From Bacteroidales bacterium Bact_22 (GTDB lineage Bacteria; Bacteroidota; Bacteroidia; Bacteroidales; F082): a stretch of 64,000 bases of DNA. Made by a program: the position numbers and the translations under genes. Positions within the stretch are counted from its first letter, which is position 1; the number at the start of each line of letters is the position of its first letter. The notes beneath the pieces were generated by a model, which did no database searches, had not been told where the DNA came from, and was given only the letters and a program-made list of their open reading frames with translations. The stretch spans positions 21,406-85,405 of the forward strand of contig LUZN01000005.1 of assembly GCA_001603665.1 (NCBI GenBank). The letters are read 5' to 3'. Of this stretch, positions 26,704-34,949 are shown in pieces.

Positions 26704-27642
26704 TTACTTTTTATTGAAGAATTCGCTTAATGACTCGTAATTCTCCACCTTCTTGATGACCTCGGCGAAGAGTTCGGCTGTCGAAAGCACGTGAATCTTC
26801 TTGCTTGGGTTCTTCAGCGGGATGGTATCTGTTACGACCACTTCGTCGAATACTGAATTATCTATACGTTCCATTGCCTGGCCCGAGAAAATCGGGTGTG
26901 TGGCGAAGGCGCGGACGCTGCGTGCACCGTTGTCTTTCAACAGCTGGCCTGCACGTGTGATGGTGCCTGCCGTGTCGATGATGTCGTCGAGGAGGATGAC
27001 ATCGCGGTCTTTTACGTCGCCGATGAGGAGCATCTTCTCGATCTCATTCGGTTTCGAGCGCTGTTTGTGGCAGATGCAGAACACTGTGTCGAGCATCTTG
27101 GCATACGAGGCGGCGCGGCGTGTACCACCGGCGTCGGGCGATGCTGTGATGATGTCTTTCAGGCCTAAGCTCTGGATATATGGTACAAAAATCTTTGATG
27201 CGTAGATGTTGTCGACCGGGATGTCGAAGAAACCTTGTATCTGGTCGGCGTGGATGTCCATGGTGATGACGCGCGTGACGCCTGCGGTCTGAAGCATGTT
27301 GGCCACGAGCTTGGCGGCGATGCTGATACGCGGACGGTCTTTACGGTCCTGACGGGCGAATCCGAAGTAAGGCATGACGGCGATGATGCGGCGTGCCGAG
27401 GCGCGCTTGGCGGCGTCGACCATCATGAGGAGTTCCATCAGGTTTTCTGTCGGCGGGAATGTCGATTGAATCAAAAATACGTCTCTTCCGCGTAAGTTTT
27501 CTTCAAACGAAGGCTGAAATTCGCCGTCGGAGAACACCGTTACGTTGCATGTTCCGAGAGGTTTTCCGTAATATTTGGCTATCTCGTCGGCCAAGTATTG
27601 CGTTGCTCTACCTGAAAAGATTGATACTATAGGCTCTTGCAT
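26704..27642 (-). CDS. prs: Ribose-phosphate pyrophosphokinase
   Basis: 312 residues, standard length. FSGRATQYLADEI at the N-terminus, the PRPP-loop VILLDDIIDTAGTIT, and the flexible loop RQDRKDRPRISIAAKLVANML are all typical of class I PRPP synthase. It makes PRPP for nucleotide, His and Trp synthesis. It starts the prs-rplY operon and has its own promoter. Confidence 0.96.
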   Translation of the reverse strand: MQEPIVSIFSGRATQYLADEIAKYYGKPLGTCNVTVFSDGEFQPSFEENLRGRDVFLIQSTFPPTENLMELLMMVDAAKRASARRIIAVMPYFGFARQDRKDRPRISIAAKLVANMLQTAGVTRVITMDIHADQIQGFFDIPVDNIYASKIFVPYIQSLGLKDIITASPDAGGTRRAASYAKMLDTVFCICHKQRSKPNEIEKMLLIGDVKDRDVILLDDIIDTAGTITRAGQLLKDNGARSVRAFATHPIFSGQAMERIDNSVFDEVVVTDTIPLKNPSKKIHVLSTAELFAEVIKKVENYESLSEFFNKK

Positions 27643-27674
27643 AACTCAAATGTGTTTGTTAAATTTTCCGGGTG

Positions 27675-27708
27675 CAAAATTATGAAAAAAAATGTTGCGT
27701 GTAACAAA
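27675..27708 (-). promoter_or_regulatory. Promoter of prs-rplY
   Basis: TTTG (27705-27708) and TAATTTTG (27675-27682) on the minus strand with a 22-nt gap. It interleaves with the opposite-strand tRNA-Leu promoter. Confidence 0.6.
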
Positions 27709-27724
27709 AAATGTATTAATTTTG
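27695..27724 (+). promoter_or_regulatory. Promoter of tRNA-Leu
   Basis: TTG (27695-27697) and TAATTTTG (27717-27724), 19 nt apart, about 30 nt upstream of the tRNA 5' end. Confidence 0.65.
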
Positions 27725-27755
27725 CAGCCGAAAAAAAGTTCATTGAAAATCTAAG

Positions 27756-27839
27756 GCCTAGGTGGCGGAATTGGTAGACGCGTCGGTCTCAAAAACCGAT
27801 GAGGTAACACTCGTGCCGGTTCGATCCCGGCCCTGGGTA
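27756..27839 (+). tRNA. tRNA-Leu (anticodon CAA)
   Basis: 84 nt. Acceptor GCCTAGG pairs with CCTGGGT, the discriminator is A, and no CCA is encoded. Anticodon stem TCGGT/ACCGA holds the loop CTCAAAA, giving anticodon CAA (reads UUG). The variable arm (TGAGGTAACACTCG) is long, as expected for a class II tRNA. Followed by a very strong bidirectional terminator. Confidence 0.95.
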
Positions 27840-27841
27840 CG

Positions 27842-27879
27842 AAAAAAAGAAGAGGCGATTATTCGCCTCTTCTTTTTTT
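27842..27879. terminator. Bidirectional terminator between tRNA-Leu and the small surface-protein gene
   Basis: A perfect 17-bp stem, A-run plus GAAGAGGCGA against TCGCCTCTTC plus T-run, with a TTAT loop. The A and T runs on either side make it usable from both strands. Confidence 0.9.
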
Positions 27880-27880
27880 G

Positions 27881-27942
27881 TTTACCGTTTACTGTTTACT
27901 GTTTACAGCCTGCGGCTCATTAAAAAAACCATAAACCGTAAA
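27881..27942 (-). repeat. Stop-adjacent heptamer array, GTAAACR type
   Basis: On the minus strand after the stop: TTTACGG, TTTATGG, then a spacer, then GTAAACA, GTAAACA, GTAAACG, GTAAACA. The two sides are partly complementary, so a hairpin is possible. Confidence 0.72.
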
Positions 27943-28197
27943 CTACTCCTCGCGTTTGCGTCTTGCGACAGCATATCCGGCGCCGAGGGCACCAAGGATG
28001 ATAAGGCCACTGCCGAGAGGTGATGTACCCTGGTCGGTATACTCACCATGTGCGCTTGGCAATGCTATAGTTGGGTCGCTACCACTACCACCTCTATCCA
28101 TGAAGCCACCGTCGTTTGATTTGAACCAACCATCACTCTGGGCGTTGGCGATAACCATCATCATTACGAATGCGATTGCGAATAATATCTTTTTCAT
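27943..28197 (-). CDS. Small exported protein with C-terminal anchor/sorting signal
   Basis: 84 residues. Signal peptide MKKILFAIAFVMMMVIANA followed by a mature Gln; a short Gly/Ser/Asp-rich body; then a tripartite C-terminus: PLGSG motif, hydrophobic helix (LIILGALGAGYAVA) and basic RRKREE. This resembles the short CTERM-type sorting signals of Bacteroidota small proteins (the PID-CTERM kind), though the motif here is PLGSG. It lies downstream of the giant adhesin on the same strand, 120 bp apart. Function unknown; the gene is certain enough because signal, body and tail are all intact. Confidence 0.72.
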   Translation of the reverse strand: MKKILFAIAFVMMMVIANAQSDGWFKSNDGGFMDRGGSGSDPTIALPSAHGEYTDQGTSPLGSGLIILGALGAGYAVARRKREE

Positions 28198-28260
28198 TTT
28201 ATTTCTTTTTTTAAGTTGTTTCTAATTTGTTTATTATTGCTTCTTTTCGTGTCTTCTGAC

Positions 28261-28317
28261 TTTGGCCGTTGGCCTTTAGCTGTTGGCAGCCAATGGCCAA
28301 TAGCCAATAGCCAAAGT
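28261..28317 (-). repeat. Stop-adjacent heptamer array, GGCTATT type, hairpin-forming
   Basis: After the adhesin stop: GGCTATT, GGCTATT, GGCCATT, GGCTGCC, then CAACAGC and complementary GGCCAAC GGCCAAAG units. The halves pair into a stem of about 25 bp with G-U pairs, which could act as a weak terminator or a 3'-end stabiliser. Confidence 0.78.
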
Positions 28318-31300
28318 TTATCTCACAACTATCTTCTGAACGTTACCATTTAACTTGAAGATATAAACGCCCTGTGGCATTGCGATGGCCTCGACACCGT
28401 TGATCACAGTGTTCTTAACCATGCGTCCCATGACGTCGAAGATCTGAAGTTCGCCTTCGCCGCTGACGATGAGGTCGTTGCCGCTCTGGTAGACGAATAT
28501 CTCGTTGTCGTGTGCGTCGTAACCCTTCTCAGTGAACGAAAGGATGAAGCGTTCCTCGCTGTCGTTATTCGATGCGATGAATGAATACTCGCTGTCGAGG
28601 AGAAGGTTGACGTCTTCGCCTGTCAAACGGTCGATGAGGTGCAGATAGCTCATGTCGAGACCTTCCGTGTTGACGCTGATGGTGTATCTTCCCAACTCTT
28701 TTGCCTTGAAGTTGAGAGGCATGCTGCCATGACCGTCGCTGCTGACGATAGCGTAGTCTTTACCGTTTTGTGGTATATATAGTTTTGAATCATTATCAAA
28801 TAACGTAAACTTAGGAAGACCTGCATTCCCGTTAAATGTTACGACAGCATTGTCAATAGCTTTTGTATTTATAGTGTTGCCATCTCTGCTGACAACCTGC
28901 TGAGCTAATACGATATTCATCTGACTTGGTGTTGGCATGGCAGCCTGTTGAGTCTCAGCTATAGTGAATTCGACTACCTCATCTTTTTCGCCATATACTG
29001 CGATACCCGCACAAGGAGTGATTAGGTTGCCGCTTGTTTTATTGGCGACTGCCGAACCATTGTTTAATTCACCAAAATCCTTGTTAACAGTAACCAAGCA
29101 ATTAAATGGATTGCTGATAAGATTCCAGCCGGTTTGATAAAGAGTAATAGTATTGTTTTCAGTTGATCTGATACTTGTACCGCTAAAATGCAGTGTAACA
29201 TCGTTTTTGTTTGCGTAGAGATAACCTACACCATTGGCAATATTGAATGGATGCTGACGGTAATTCTCCCACGTGTTGCCACTTAGTCTGTAGAGGTCGT
29301 ACGTGCGAATCTCTTCTTCGTTAGGAGTTATCATACCTACTTCAGATGGTGTTAGGTCGCTGTTAATCGGTGATGCGATGAAGTACCATCCGTCGGTTTT
29401 TTCTGTTTCGTCATTTGGATTATTCTCATCGACTGTCCAAGCTGCGATATCCATGTAGAAATCGTATTGTGGAGTGACTTCATCCTTCATGTATAAATAG
29501 ATAGCACTTTGACCACTTGCATAGCAACTGAATAATGTACTACCTGAATTATACATAATGGTTGGCCTATTACTGTTTCCATAAGATGTAATAGTAGCCT
29601 TATTATCATTATCAAATGTAATAGTCCATTGGCCCGTGGTATTATTATTAGTTTGAGTTCTTAAGTAACTATTGTTAGAAGTTGAGGCATTGTACAGGTA
29701 ACCAGGACGCTCTGCATCGTAAATCGTATATTTCCCATTGGCATCCGGGCCATTGATAACGAATTCATAAACATCCGTGCCAGTTACAGTAGCCACGTCA
29801 TTTTCAATCTCAACAGCTACAGCAGAGCGGTTGTTACTACCTTGTGCACCCATAGCCTTGTCAGAACCGTTGGCGATGATATAGTGGCGACCATTCTCGA
29901 TGCTGGTGGCCAAAGTATAAGTGACTGGTGCAACATATACTGATTGTGTGAAAGTAACAAGATTTGAATAGACGTTTTCGGTGCCATCCGAAGCGTACAC
30001 TTTAAATGTAGCTGTGCGATTTGTGCCGTCGTTTTGAGCTATGGTGTAATTAATCACATAACCGCTTGTTGCGCCTGCTGCAACTGAAACATTGCTCATC
30101 CATGCAGGAGCTGAAATTGTCTGGTTATTGTCATCATAATATTGAATTGTGATGGCTGCTGCATTAGCTATTGTCATGTTGTCGTAATCAATGGCGAGAC
30201 TGCCACTTCCGCCTGTCGAAGGAACGGTAACCTGATCTGGAGCAACTGTAATGTAAGGCTCTGTTGGGGCTTCGCCGAGTTTGTAGAGGGTCAGTTTTGC
30301 ATTTGCATTGGAGCTAGCATACGTTCTGAATGAAGTATTGGTGCTGTAGTATGCAATGCATCTGCTTCCTGAAGTTGATTGGAAGATGTATGCATCATTA
30401 GATAAACTAACACTATAACTTGCTGCAGCACTTTCTCCTAAACTAAAACCTGTTGATCCCGTTCCTGTGTTATAGCAATATTTTTCTGCATTCTCATTAT
30501 ACAAATTCCAATTATCAGAATTAGCTTCTAACTTCCATACGATGTCTGTTGCTGGATTATTAATTTGGTTGCTAGAATTGGCTGTTACTTCTGAACTCGC
30601 CATTTCATTAGTAGTACTGCCATAATAACTTGCTTTTAAAGCATGCCCAGAATTAACCAGTACATAATACCCGCCATCTTCAAGGTCGGCCAAAGTAGTC
30701 ACCTTGGTAAACGTGCCTTGACCATTGTAGGTGTTAGTTTGTCCGGCTTGTGTAACTGTTACAGTTTTTGTAACTGTTTCATTGGTATTGTAAGTATAGG
30801 TGAGAGTAACAGTTGCAGTACGAGCTGTTGTAGTGTTGTTAGCTTCGCAAATGAATTCTATTGTTCCCGATGAGGTGGTTTGGGCATTATCATCAACTTC
30901 GAGCCATGTGTCTTCGGTTGATGCCACTATGCTGCCGCCTGTTACTGGATTATTGATGGTGTATGCAATTTCACCATCTTCATCATCGTAAGCAATATTA
31001 ACGTCCGATGCAGTGATTGTTGTTGGACGAGCGAATTCAACAAGGTAGTTGCCTTGTTCGAATTCTTTGGCGTCATTATATATCTTTACATTACCGAAGA
31101 TAGTAACCTGATCGCCCACTTGGATATCGATTTGATTTGCAAAGGCCGTATTGTTAATGTTTTTTCCTTTGTAAACCTCAAGTTTATTGGTAGCTTCACC
31201 GTCTACTGAGATGTAATAAGTAAGCTCGCCATTGCTTGTCGGAGCATCAGTTGGAGCTGTGCAAACGATACCGTTGACGAAGATATTGTTCTGAGGATAG

Positions 31301-33432
31301 GAGTTGAAAGCAAGGGCTTCAGTCACCGTATAAGTGTTGCTGGACGATTTGATGTAATAGTCGGCAGTGGCAATGGTGCTTTCATCACTACCTTTTATTG
31401 CAATAGCTTTGATGGTTGTTGTTGTACTCACAGAAATAGCACCAGTGTATTGAGTGCTTGAGCTACTTGGCGTTGTGCCGTCGGTGGTATAGTAAATGGT
31501 AGTACCTGATGTTTCACAGGCGAGGGTCACGCTTTGTGTTGTTGCATAACCGCCGGCAGCAATGCTGAATGTAGGGGCTTCGACGGCAACTGAAGGATGA
31601 GTTAAGGATTGCAAGACGCAACCTGATGAAAACTCATATAAAGATTGAGCGTTGAAATAAGTCAAATCGCCAGAGACCACAACGATATCGCCAACTTCAA
31701 CATTGGCGGCATCGGTACCGGTACAACGATAAGCTCTCAAGAAATCTGTATCGCCGGATTCATCCACAATATCAAACGAGATGTTACTGTACTGTGCGTT
31801 ATAAGCTTCCGAGATATTGGAAACAATGCCAGTGACATACACGTCTGTTACACCTATATTGCCGTCAATAGCGGCGCGGGCTTCGGCAACGGTGTAAGGA
31901 TTGTTCAGTGTGCCAGGAGCGTCTGGATCGCTGTTAGTAACCGAAACAGTAAATGTAGCTGTACCAGCGTAATAGTTTTCATCGGCCTCTTGGCTAATGG
32001 TGACAGTTTGTGCGCTCGGAGTCACTGCCAAAGGAGTGACTGTGATGGTCTTGTTGGTTGCGTCATGAACATAGCTGAAATAGCTTGTTGGGGTGGCAGG
32101 TTCGATGGTGATGGCGCCTGTGCTGGAAGTGGTATAGCTTACTGTTTGTGCTGAGCTATTGTTGTATAGGTCAAAGCTAAGAGCAACAGGAGCACCAGTA
32201 ATTGCAAGGTCACTTGGATCTAATGAACTGCCGCTTATTGAGTAAGTGACAACTATGGTAGTCCAACGAATCTGTTTGCTATGCTCAATAGTAAAATTAG
32301 TTGAGGCAGAGCCTGTCCAAGTTACTGTCGCGCCATTTGCGGAAACAGATCCTGTTGAAGGAGTAACGGTTCCACTATTTTGATAGCCATTATAACTTTC
32401 GCCTGATGCCGTTAAAACTATTTTAGTGATAGTAACTCCAGTACCAGGCATAATGGTAGTAGTTCCACCTGCATAGAATTGTGCATAAGAAGTATTCCCA
32501 TAAAACTTGGTGTCTTTAATAGAAACGTCAGGCTTTACCATAGTGTACTCTGATCCACTGGATGAAGTTCCCTGTCCTGTGTAGTCAGAATAAGTAAAGG
32601 TCGCAGTTGTTCCCGTCGAAGGGGTGCTATCATCAACTTCAACTGTAAAAGACACTGAACCAGCAGCATAAGTAGCATCAGCATCTTGTGAGATGGTGAT
32701 GGTTTGTGCACTTGGGGTAACGGCAACAGGAGTAACTGTGATGGTATTGCCGCTAACGGATGTAGTAACATAGCCAGTGCCACCGCTTACAGTCACCGCA
32801 CCAGTGCTGGAGGTCGTGAAGTTGACCGTTTGAGCAGAGGAGTTATTGTAGAGGTCGAAACTGAGAGCGACGGGAGCGCCTGTGAGAGCGAGGTTACTGG
32901 GGGTTAACTGGGAACCGCTTCCGCTATCTTCCTCGGAATTCACACCCCATATCACGAAACGTTTTGCTGTACTTGTCGTGAAAGTAAACGTTGTCTCCTC
33001 AGTGAGAGCGTTTGTAAATGTGATGACTTTATAAAAATCCGTACTGCTGGCTGTTCCATTTAATGTAAAGTCAGTACTTGATCCAGCAATACCACTATCC
33101 GCTGTTAAACTAATGCTTGCTGGGGAAATATTGGTATTTGGAGTTATGTTAACGGAAAGTCCAGAAACACCATTCCATGCAGCAACATGTATGTGAAGAT
33201 ATTTAGCACCGGATGGGACAGTAACAGTCATAGTTCCACCAGCTTTGCTAGTTCCGACCTTGATACCTGCATTGGTATTAACGGTACAAGAAGAACCATT
33301 GGTTCCAGCAGTAAGCGTACAATTACTCGTTTGAGTAGCTGAATAATTACTTTGTCCCCATCCCACCATACTCGGCGTCATGAAGACCAGCAGCGCGAGC
33401 GCTGCAAACAATTTTGTAAATGTTTTTTTCAT
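28318..33432 (-). CDS. Giant T9SS-exported multidomain surface protein/adhesin
   Basis: 1704 residues. Signal peptide ends MVGWG with mature Gln. Visible parts: two copies of a ~95-residue module starting LxPSxLAxTGAPVALSF (about residues 178 and 405); a segment NPYTVAEARAAID...VTGIVSNI (OB-fold-like DUF6359 type), repeated later; a chitobiase C-terminal-like domain (TIYYTTDGTTPSSS); BACON-like modules (ITVAPDQVTVPSTGGSG); and a final T9SS sorting domain (LQIFDVMGRM ... MPQGVYIFKLNG). Thr/Ser/Asn-rich and AT-richer than the core genes. Likely a cell-surface binding protein; ligand unknown. Confidence 0.82.
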   Translation of the reverse strand: MKKTFTKLFAALALLVFMTPSMVGWGQSNYSATQTSNCTLTAGTNGSSCTVNTNAGIKVGTSKAGGTMTVTVPSGAKYLHIHVAAWNGVSGLSVNITPNTNISPASISLTADSGIAGSSTDFTLNGTASSTDFYKVITFTNALTEETTFTFTTSTAKRFVIWGVNSEEDSGSGSQLTPSNLALTGAPVALSFDLYNNSSAQTVNFTTSSTGAVTVSGGTGYVTTSVSGNTITVTPVAVTPSAQTITISQDADATYAAGSVSFTVEVDDSTPSTGTTATFTYSDYTGQGTSSSGSEYTMVKPDVSIKDTKFYGNTSYAQFYAGGTTTIMPGTGVTITKIVLTASGESYNGYQNSGTVTPSTGSVSANGATVTWTGSASTNFTIEHSKQIRWTTIVVTYSISGSSLDPSDLAITGAPVALSFDLYNNSSAQTVSYTTSSTGAITIEPATPTSYFSYVHDATNKTITVTPLAVTPSAQTVTISQEADENYYAGTATFTVSVTNSDPDAPGTLNNPYTVAEARAAIDGNIGVTDVYVTGIVSNISEAYNAQYSNISFDIVDESGDTDFLRAYRCTGTDAANVEVGDIVVVSGDLTYFNAQSLYEFSSGCVLQSLTHPSVAVEAPTFSIAAGGYATTQSVTLACETSGTTIYYTTDGTTPSSSSTQYTGAISVSTTTTIKAIAIKGSDESTIATADYYIKSSSNTYTVTEALAFNSYPQNNIFVNGIVCTAPTDAPTSNGELTYYISVDGEATNKLEVYKGKNINNTAFANQIDIQVGDQVTIFGNVKIYNDAKEFEQGNYLVEFARPTTITASDVNIAYDDEDGEIAYTINNPVTGGSIVASTEDTWLEVDDNAQTTSSGTIEFICEANNTTTARTATVTLTYTYNTNETVTKTVTVTQAGQTNTYNGQGTFTKVTTLADLEDGGYYVLVNSGHALKASYYGSTTNEMASSEVTANSSNQINNPATDIVWKLEANSDNWNLYNENAEKYCYNTGTGSTGFSLGESAAASYSVSLSNDAYIFQSTSGSRCIAYYSTNTSFRTYASSNANAKLTLYKLGEAPTEPYITVAPDQVTVPSTGGSGSLAIDYDNMTIANAAAITIQYYDDNNQTISAPAWMSNVSVAAGATSGYVINYTIAQNDGTNRTATFKVYASDGTENVYSNLVTFTQSVYVAPVTYTLATSIENGRHYIIANGSDKAMGAQGSNNRSAVAVEIENDVATVTGTDVYEFVINGPDANGKYTIYDAERPGYLYNASTSNNSYLRTQTNNNTTGQWTITFDNDNKATITSYGNSNRPTIMYNSGSTLFSCYASGQSAIYLYMKDEVTPQYDFYMDIAAWTVDENNPNDETEKTDGWYFIASPINSDLTPSEVGMITPNEEEIRTYDLYRLSGNTWENYRQHPFNIANGVGYLYANKNDVTLHFSGTSIRSTENNTITLYQTGWNLISNPFNCLVTVNKDFGELNNGSAVANKTSGNLITPCAGIAVYGEKDEVVEFTIAETQQAAMPTPSQMNIVLAQQVVSRDGNTINTKAIDNAVVTFNGNAGLPKFTLFDNDSKLYIPQNGKDYAIVSSDGHGSMPLNFKAKELGRYTISVNTEGLDMSYLHLIDRLTGEDVNLLLDSEYSFIASNNDSEERFILSFTEKGYDAHDNEIFVYQSGNDLIVSGEGELQIFDVMGRMVKNTVINGVEAIAMPQGVYIFKLNGNVQKIVVR

Positions 33433-33527
33433 TTTGTTTTGTTTAGTTTTGTTTATTATTTATTTTACCTATTTTTTACGCTTTTTAATTACGCTTTTTT
33501 GCAAATTTTTGCGATGCAGCGCCCCAA

Positions 33528-33566
33528 TTGATTTACATTCAACAATCATAATCCACTGTAAATCAA
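33528..33566. promoter_or_regulatory. 10-bp inverted repeat in the adhesin leader
   Basis: TTGATTTACA (33528-33537) and TGTAAATCAA (33557-33566) are perfect inverted copies separated by 19 nt. It lies between the probable start point and the adhesin ATG, so it may be an operator or an RNA hairpin. Confidence 0.5.
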
Positions 33567-33618
33567 CACATTAAAACAAAAATACCTCTTCGCACGGAAT
33601 CTCTTTCAAAATGGTCCG

Positions 33619-33658
33619 CAAAAATACACAATTAATTAATATGGTGGAAGATTTTTTT
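33619..33658 (-). promoter_or_regulatory. Shared promoter module, copy A (adhesin)
   Basis: On the minus strand the conserved upstream stretch CTTCCACCATATTAATTAAT leads into -7 box TATTTTTG (33619-33626). About 180 nt separate it from the adhesin start. Copies B and C follow upstream of the next two genes. Confidence 0.55.
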
Positions 33659-33755
33659 GAAAAAAAGTTTTTTGGCTTATAAGCTTATGAGATTAGAAGC
33701 TTAGAAGATTATAGGATTAGAAGGGGATTGAGAGGTTATTATTTAAAACGAAACA

Positions 33756-34769
33756 TTATTTTGGTAAAAGTTTTTTGAGTTCGTAGCGTGTAATGGCTAT
33801 TGGCTGTTCGTTCTTTTCGACAGTCCATTGTGCAACTAGATCATTCTTTTCTTTGCAAAACAAAAGACCTATGGTGTCACCATCCAAATCTGTTTTGAAA
33901 AGATGGTCAACAGCAGTACAATAGAGATTTAATTTGCTAACATATTCGGGTTCAAATTTGCCTGTTTTCAGTTCAACGACAATATATCTTCGCAATCGCA
34001 GATGATAAAACAACAAATCGCAGAAAAACTCATCCCCGTTAATCTCGAGCCTAATTTGTCTGCCTACATAAGCGAATCCAGCGCCCAATTCAATCAGAAA
34101 CCGTGATATATTATCTTCTAATCCTTTTTGTAATTCTTTTTCTTTAAAGTCATTGTTTAGATTAAGGAAATCCAAATGATAAGGATTCCTTAGCATTTCT
34201 GTGGCATAATCGCTGTCGTCTTTAGGTAATGTGGTCGGAAAATTGTTTATGGCCTTTCCTTCAGATTCGTATAATTCAGCTGCCATCATATTAAGCAGCA
34301 TGTTTCTGCTCCAGCCGTGTTCTATTGTTTTTAAGATATAAAAAAACGATTTGTCAGGACCAAACTTCTTATCAAGTATAAAACGGATATGCCCCCAGGG
34401 AACAAGCGAAACATAATCTACTACCGAATTGGTATGTCCTATTTGTGCCACAACTTGTGGCGTAATTGTAATTGATGAAAATGTGTCGTACATCTGCTTG
34501 ATATACTGTAAGTTTCGAGTTGAGAACCCCTTCATGTCAGGGAAAGCACTCATCAAATCATGGCTGAGTTGGGTGAAGAATTTGCTGCCCCATTTTGTGT
34601 CAATTTTTAAACGGGTTATTTCTTCGCCGATAAACCAATAAAGCCTAATTAGTTGTTGATTGACGCCAACAGAAGTCCTAAATCGTGTCGCTTTTGCCTG
34701 CTCGATTACACTTGTTAATAGTTTTTGATACTGCGAGTCATACGCTGAATTATGAATTATCGATTCCAT
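33756..34769 (-). CDS. DUF1016/YhcG-type PD-(D/E)XK nuclease-domain protein
   Basis: 337 residues. The N-terminal half (YWFIGEEITRLK ... STRNLQYIKQMYDTF) is the helical DUF1016 domain; the C-terminal half is a PD-(D/E)XK nuclease fold with DEFFCDLLFYH and VVELKTGKFEP providing the Asp and ExK. Such proteins are often found beside restriction-modification systems or in mobile islands; their role is still poorly defined. Here it stands alone with its own promoter, beside a RAYT gene, and is AT-richer than the core genes, which suggests acquisition. Confidence 0.85.
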   Translation of the reverse strand: MESIIHNSAYDSQYQKLLTSVIEQAKATRFRTSVGVNQQLIRLYWFIGEEITRLKIDTKWGSKFFTQLSHDLMSAFPDMKGFSTRNLQYIKQMYDTFSSITITPQVVAQIGHTNSVVDYVSLVPWGHIRFILDKKFGPDKSFFYILKTIEHGWSRNMLLNMMAAELYESEGKAINNFPTTLPKDDSDYATEMLRNPYHLDFLNLNNDFKEKELQKGLEDNISRFLIELGAGFAYVGRQIRLEINGDEFFCDLLFYHLRLRRYIVVELKTGKFEPEYVSKLNLYCTAVDHLFKTDLDGDTIGLLFCKEKNDLVAQWTVEKNEQPIAITRYELKKLLPK

Positions 34770-34831
34770 AATTTTGATAATTAGTAAAACAATAAAGAAA
34801 ATATTTAGTTTTTAAGGTTCTAATGCAATTG

Positions 34832-34856
34832 CAAAGATACACAATTAATTAATATG
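34832..34856 (-). promoter_or_regulatory. Shared promoter module, copy B (DUF1016 gene)
   Basis: Minus-strand CATATTAATTAATTGTG followed by TATCTTTG (34832-34839), 62 nt upstream of the DUF1016 start. Identical to copy A over its core except one base of the box. Confidence 0.6.
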
Positions 34857-34882
34857 ATTGATAAAAAAATTGAAAAATTTTT

Positions 34883-34949
34883 GGACGCATTCAATGCGAC
34901 AATGTCGGACGCATTCGATGCGTTATTGTCGGACGCATGCGATGCGTCC
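34883..34949. repeat. Three tandem REP palindromes next to the RAYT gene
   Basis: GGACGCATTCAATGCGAC (34883), GGACGCATTCGATGCGT (34907) and GGACGCATGCGATGCGTCC (34931), spaced 24 bp apart, each a self-complementary unit. They begin at the RAYT stop codon, the classical arrangement of REPs with their transposase. Confidence 0.85.

Larger units (their letters stand above)
33433..33755. other. Gene-free region upstream of the adhesin
   Basis: No gene. It holds a long probable 5' untranslated region for the adhesin with direct repeats of TTACGCTTTTT, a 10-bp inverted repeat (33528-33566), one copy of the shared promoter module (33619-33658), and a run of 8-nt GCTTAGAA/GATTAGAA-like repeats at about 33676-33725 downstream of the DUF1016 gene. 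Confidence 0.6.
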
